NCBI GenBank assembly: GCA_041392785.1
Contig: JAWKLK010000010.1
Location: forward strand, 186,001 to 250,000
Length of the DNA stretch: 64,000 nt
From: OLB9 sp041392785
Lineage (GTDB): Bacteria; Bacteroidota; Bacteroidia; Chitinophagales; Saprospiraceae
Reading direction: 5' to 3'
Made by a program: the position numbers and the translations under genes. Shown here one piece after another: positions 60,251-64,000 of the stretch. The notes beneath the pieces are model-generated. The model had not been told where the DNA came from. It saw only the letters and a program-made list of their open reading frames with translations, and searched no databases. The first letter of the stretch is position 1, and each line of letters begins with the position of its first letter.

Positions 60251-62695
60251 TTACTTAAGAATCTCTATCTTCTTTTGCACAGTACCTTGGGTAGTGAATG
60301 CTTGTAAAATATACATACCATTTCCTAAATTATCAGAAATGATGGTGTGCTTTTGAGTGTCTATATTGGACTCAGACATCACAGATCTACCTTGCATATC
60401 GTACAATCGATATCCTTTGATGATATTTCTCCCATTGAAATGCAAGTAGATATCACCTGATGATGGATTTGGAAATACCAATAACTTATCTTCTGTTGGT
60501 ATGGGTTCTGTCTTTTTAAGATTTAGCTTTATATCTAAATAGGCATCAGGAAGCTGAACGGTTTCTCCCGAAGCATCCATGAGTACGATATTAGTCGCGC
60601 TAATCCTACGAACTATAAAATCTGCTGATGTTTTGATGCCTTCTAATTCATCTTCTACAATGTATGAAGACTCTCCAACATCTCCAAACCCAGATACTTC
60701 TCGGCCGTCAATTCTAGTTACGCCCATATGTATAGTACCATCTGATGGTTGTACGGACAATTGAAGGCTAGCATCATGATCGTGAAACCATGCATTATCA
60801 TAGAAATGGCTTTGGAAACTTGTACTATCCACAAAACTTGGTGCAAGCTTGATCTCGAATGCCATTCCATAAAAATTCTTAACCAAGGAAGATGGTGTTC
60901 CAATATGATATTGTATCGTCAGGACATCCCCAGAATCCACCTCAGCGGCGTTTGACGACATATAAAATGGAAATTCCTTTACAGCAAGAACCTCATTAGG
61001 CACTAAATTATGTACATCTCCATAATGATCAGAGATTGCATTGAAATCCATATGATCCACAATGCCATTGCCATCTCCATCAACAAACTTCATGTTTGCT
61101 GTAGCGTATGACTCAGGCAACCAATCTTCAGATAACCTTCCCGTTGAAAAAGGCACATCAGGAGAATCTGAGACCGTACCAGAGTATCCAAAATTGCGCC
61201 CAAGTACTAATAAATCTCTGACAGAAACTACCCCGTCATTATTCATGTCACCCGACCAAACACAATCTGGTCCTTGACATAAACATAATGTATCCTCGAC
61301 ATCATAGATGTCCACATAAATTTTATAGGTCTCACATGGGTTGTTCTCCACACAGTATGTAATATCAAATTCATCACTGCCATAATAGCCTAAATCTGGT
61401 GTATAAGTGATTAATGCGGCCGATGTAATGGTACTACAATCAACCAAAGCATCCTGTGCGTTTTGTTGGACTTCTACAACGCCAAAAGCAGGAGGTGCTG
61501 AAAGGGAAAATGTATATCCAACTACAGGAACATCATAGGTCAAAGCTGTGGGCTTATTTTTCATGGTTTCCAACCTGTACACAACTTCTTTACGAGGACT
61601 AAAATTGCCAATATGAATAGCAATTTTCCCTGTAGCTGTATAATAACCATAATTGATGGTATAGGTAAAATTCTTTGTGCCTACAAAATTAGTTGGAGGT
61701 ATATAAGTAAAAACACCTAGTGTATCGTGTTGTAATTGTGATGAATAGGATGCAATATTATATTTATCAACCAAATCATTGGCAAAAACATCAAAAGTAA
61801 TTGCCGTATTTTTGGTAGTATAAATGACATCATCTACAATACTGGATGTATTACTTGGAATATCGAAAATCTCTATGATAACCGTCCTGAATATACCAGA
61901 ATTATTCATAAATTGGATTGTATCCACTCCTGAAATTGAAGTTGGCTTATAAGTATATTTTAATGCAGAATTTTGAATGAGTACTCCAAACTGTGCATTG
62001 TTCATCAAATTAAAATCACTATCAGGGACATCAAATACAACATCTTTTGAATTCTCAACAAAAAAACTAACTGTGTCACTTGCACTAACGTTAACATTTT
62101 GGTTCAAATAAATACTCGCCCTAGATGAATTGCCATCAGTATCTTTAATCGTATATATTATAACATCTTCTGATAATCCTTCACTTGGCGTGTAAATGAT
62201 GGAGTCCCCTTCGATCGAAGCTGAACCATTCTTAACAAAACTAATAGCAGAAATCCATAGACTATCAGCGGTAGAATTATCATTGGTCAATGGAAAAATA
62301 TGAATCGGGCTTTCATCGAAAACAGCATAATCATTTTGTGCAGTAATCAGTGAAACGGAAAAATGCAATACAATTCTCTTGTATTTAGGTTTTATTATAA
62401 ACGGAGGTGCAAATTCGTAATATTCTATATTGACTGCTGTAATACCAGCAAAATCTACGGTAGTAGATGATATATTCAACTGATATAAGCCTTGACTTAT
62501 CTGAGTGATTCCACCCGATATTTGGCAATTCACTTCAGGATGTGCAACTGGTGCTATATATGAGTTCACTGTGGCGGTATACACATCGCCTTGAGCTAAA
62601 TAAACGTGCTCTTCTGAAGAGTTACTTTGCGTCCGTGCCCATTGGGGGAACAGCACTCCGCAAAAAATAAAAATTGTGTAAAATCTTAACATCAT
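60251..62695 (-). CDS. T9SS type-A cargo with cadherin-like/Ig modules and a dockerin-like domain
   Basis: 814 residues from the ATG at 62695; a longer reading from 62743 puts 16 residues before the signal peptide (LRFYTIFIFCGVLFPQW). About 150 residues of unclassified beta domain come first. Tandem 'Big_9/cadherin-like' units follow (NDNSTADSLWISAISF ... DVIIYTIKDTDGNSS; TAITFDVFANDLVDKYNI ... NFVGTKNFTYTINYG; YTPDLGYYGSDEFDITYCV). A dockerin-like pair of EF-type loops comes next (WSGDMNNDGVVSVRDLLVLG and FVDGDGNGIVDHMDFNAISD), then a cohesin-like or carbohydrate-binding beta domain. The C-terminal T9SS type-A domain (LLVFPNPSSGDIYLHFNG ... NGMYILQAFT ... KKIEILK) ends the protein. Cell-surface attachment is expected; the substrate is unknown. 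A terminator follows. Confidence 0.85.
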   Translation of the reverse strand: MMLRFYTIFIFCGVLFPQWARTQSNSSEEHVYLAQGDVYTATVNSYIAPVAHPEVNCQISGGITQISQGLYQLNISSTTVDFAGITAVNIEYYEFAPPFIIKPKYKRIVLHFSVSLITAQNDYAVFDESPIHIFPLTNDNSTADSLWISAISFVKNGSASIEGDSIIYTPSEGLSEDVIIYTIKDTDGNSSRASIYLNQNVNVSASDTVSFFVENSKDVVFDVPDSDFNLMNNAQFGVLIQNSALKYTYKPTSISGVDTIQFMNNSGIFRTVIIEIFDIPSNTSSIVDDVIYTTKNTAITFDVFANDLVDKYNIASYSSQLQHDTLGVFTYIPPTNFVGTKNFTYTINYGYYTATGKIAIHIGNFSPRKEVVYRLETMKNKPTALTYDVPVVGYTFSLSAPPAFGVVEVQQNAQDALVDCSTITSAALITYTPDLGYYGSDEFDITYCVENNPCETYKIYVDIYDVEDTLCLCQGPDCVWSGDMNNDGVVSVRDLLVLGRNFGYSGTVSDSPDVPFSTGRLSEDWLPESYATANMKFVDGDGNGIVDHMDFNAISDHYGDVHNLVPNEVLAVKEFPFYMSSNAAEVDSGDVLTIQYHIGTPSSLVKNFYGMAFEIKLAPSFVDSTSFQSHFYDNAWFHDHDASLQLSVQPSDGTIHMGVTRIDGREVSGFGDVGESSYIVEDELEGIKTSADFIVRRISATNIVLMDASGETVQLPDAYLDIKLNLKKTEPIPTEDKLLVFPNPSSGDIYLHFNGRNIIKGYRLYDMQGRSVMSESNIDTQKHTIISDNLGNGMYILQAFTTQGTVQKKIEILK

Positions 62696-62743
62696 GGTCT
62701 GTTCAAATTTACTTCTAAACAAAAAGTATTCAAAAGCATCCAC

Positions 62744-63001
62744 AAAGTAAACGTAAAATTCTTAAATTTCAAAATTATATTGACAAAATTATTATATTTT
62801 TAATGTTAATATTTAAGTATTTGATTTTAATACACATAAATATGACAATTAAGCCATAATATACATAACATATTAATTTAATTTATAAAAATACTTTATA
62901 TATTAAGTTACTATATTATCACCAACTAAAAAACTTCGTCACAAAAATTAAAACAAAATCAGAGTTTTATGTATTTAAAAAAATAGTATTAAACATCTAT
63001 C
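62744..63001. other. AT-rich divergent intergenic region
   Basis: 258 bases of very AT-rich DNA between the divergent T9SS cargo gene and the last gene. On the minus strand TTtACTTTG near 62744 could be a -7 box for the cargo gene. No other structure was recognised. Confidence 0.35.
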
Positions 63002-64000
63002 ATGATGCGATCTAAAAAAGTAGTCAATGCCTTGTTATTTTTGGATGTCTATGAAAGAAATGCATTTGGAAAGTTCCTACAATCGCCTTATTTCAATAGT
63101 AATCAAGCTGCAGTTACATACTTTCAGATTATTGATGGTTGTATAAGAAATGAAAGATATGACCTAGATGATACGCAAATTTGGGATCAGGTGTATCCAC
63201 AAACTACATACGAGCATCAGAAATTTCTCAAACTCAATTCGGATTTGGTAAAATTATTGGAGTCCTACTTAGTCCAACAAGAATTGGCAAAAGAACCAAG
63301 CATAGCGGCCAATCTAAAACTCAAGGCTGCGCATAGACATAATATCACACCACTCATCAATGGCATCATTGGCGAAGTGGATCGGCTGACAAAATTAGAC
63401 AATAATCGATCAGGTCAGTATTTTTACAATAGGTTCCAATTAGAGCTCTCTCAATTTAACACAACAACTGAAAATGAAAAGAAAAAATCAAAGTTTGAAA
63501 TAGAGGCACAGCTAAATATTGCTCAAATCTCCGGACACTTGGATAATTTTTATGCTATTGAGAAACTAAGGATGTATTGCACCTTGCTAAGCTGGAAAAA
63601 AATGTATCAACTCAATACCGAGTTATCCCACATAGACTTTGCATTAGAAATAGCAAAAGAGCACGACCACAAAGAAATACCAGCGGTAAAACTATATTAC
63701 CTTATGCAAGCGACCTACAACTCACCGGATGATACCAAATTTTACTTTGAATTACGCGATTTGATGAAGGCATCCTTACACCTCTTTCCCGAATCAGAAG
63801 CCAAAGAAATCTACAGTACTGCCATCAGCTACTGCATCAATCAAGTCAATAGAGGAAATCTCGAATTCCAAAGGGAAACATTTGAATTATATAAAGAATT
63901 TTATAACCAAAATTACTTCTATAGTACAGAATCAATCTCAGAAACATCCTTTAGAAATATTGTACAAATCGGGTTAAGAGTGAATGAATTTGGCTGGGCA
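63002..64000 (+). CDS. Hypothetical protein, N-terminal part (cut by window edge)
   Basis: An open frame of 333 codons runs from tandem ATGs (63002, 63005; MMRSKKVVNALLFLDVYERN) to the last base of the window without a stop. There is no signal peptide or membrane segment. The sequence is charged and apparently all-helical, with FGKFLQSPYFNSNQAAVTYF near the start and TPR-like helical pairs later (LNIAQISGHLDNFYAIEKLR, ALEIAKEHDHKEIPAVKLYY). I do not recognise a named family; a helical-repeat scaffold is the most one can say. The C-terminus is outside the window. Confidence 0.72.
   Translation, partial: MMRSKKVVNALLFLDVYERNAFGKFLQSPYFNSNQAAVTYFQIIDGCIRNERYDLDDTQIWDQVYPQTTYEHQKFLKLNSDLVKLLESYLVQQELAKEPSIAANLKLKAAHRHNITPLINGIIGEVDRLTKLDNNRSGQYFYNRFQLELSQFNTTTENEKKKSKFEIEAQLNIAQISGHLDNFYAIEKLRMYCTLLSWKKMYQLNTELSHIDFALEIAKEHDHKEIPAVKLYYLMQATYNSPDDTKFYFELRDLMKASLHLFPESEAKEIYSTAISYCINQVNRGNLEFQRETFELYKEFYNQNYFYSTESISETSFRNIVQIGLRVNEFGWA

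Overview
The window looks like a chromosomal segment of a Bacteroidota bacterium, most likely from the Saprospiraceae or a close relative. The support is all in the sequence. It is strongly AT-rich. Many genes have an upstream TAnnTTTG -7 box, the Bacteroidota type, and ribosome binding sites are poor. Three giant secreted proteins end in type IX secretion (T9SS) sorting domains: one gliding/CHU_C 'type B' and two 'type A'. Their modules (SprB-like, PKD, dockerin) are typical of that group. Genus and species cannot be told from the sequence alone. No rRNA, tRNA or CRISPR array was seen.

Layout. 1-186: tail of a SUI1/YciH translation factor. 335-9727: promoter, structured leader, a 3069-residue T9SS cargo protein and its terminator. 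9.8-12.9 kb: tight run of an outer-membrane barrel, a glycosyltransferase and a RibBA whose cyclohydrolase half looks dead. 13.0-23.1 kb: a giant alpha-2-macroglobulin-like protein without the thioester, an HMG-CoA lyase and mutS. 23.2-25.7 kb: exbB-exbD-exbD-tonB energy transduction. 25.7-33.5 kb: purM, a VPS10/BNR propeller protein, a thioredoxin-like protein, a lipoprotein, and an FKBP isomerase with adenine deaminase. 33.8-39.0 kb: a second T9SS cargo with an 83-residue Cys-rich tandem repeat and cohesin/dockerin-like modules. 39.1-42.7 kb: a frameshifted rhomboid, corA, and a decayed insertion sequence with perfect 17-bp terminal inverted repeats, followed by about 0.7 kb of gene-free DNA. 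42.7-50.2 kb: secA, ribD, nth, a lipoprotein, fbaA and trxB.

50.4-55.1 kb holds the most interesting locus. It encodes a FixL-like PAS histidine kinase with the heme-ligand His and distal Arg in register, and a receiver domain fused to a Crp/FNR-type DNA-binding protein. Around them lie two CBS-domain proteins and a universal stress protein with a degenerate thioredoxin-like head. Two palindromes of the Crp/FNR kind (core TGAT-N4-ATCA) lie in the two intergenic gaps. The inference is a compact oxygen- or redox-sensing regulon.

55.2-64.0 kb: pruA and coaD, a sugar MFS transporter interrupted by two compensating indels, a GH13 amylase-family enzyme, a third T9SS cargo with a dockerin-like module, and the start of an unidentified gene cut by the window edge.
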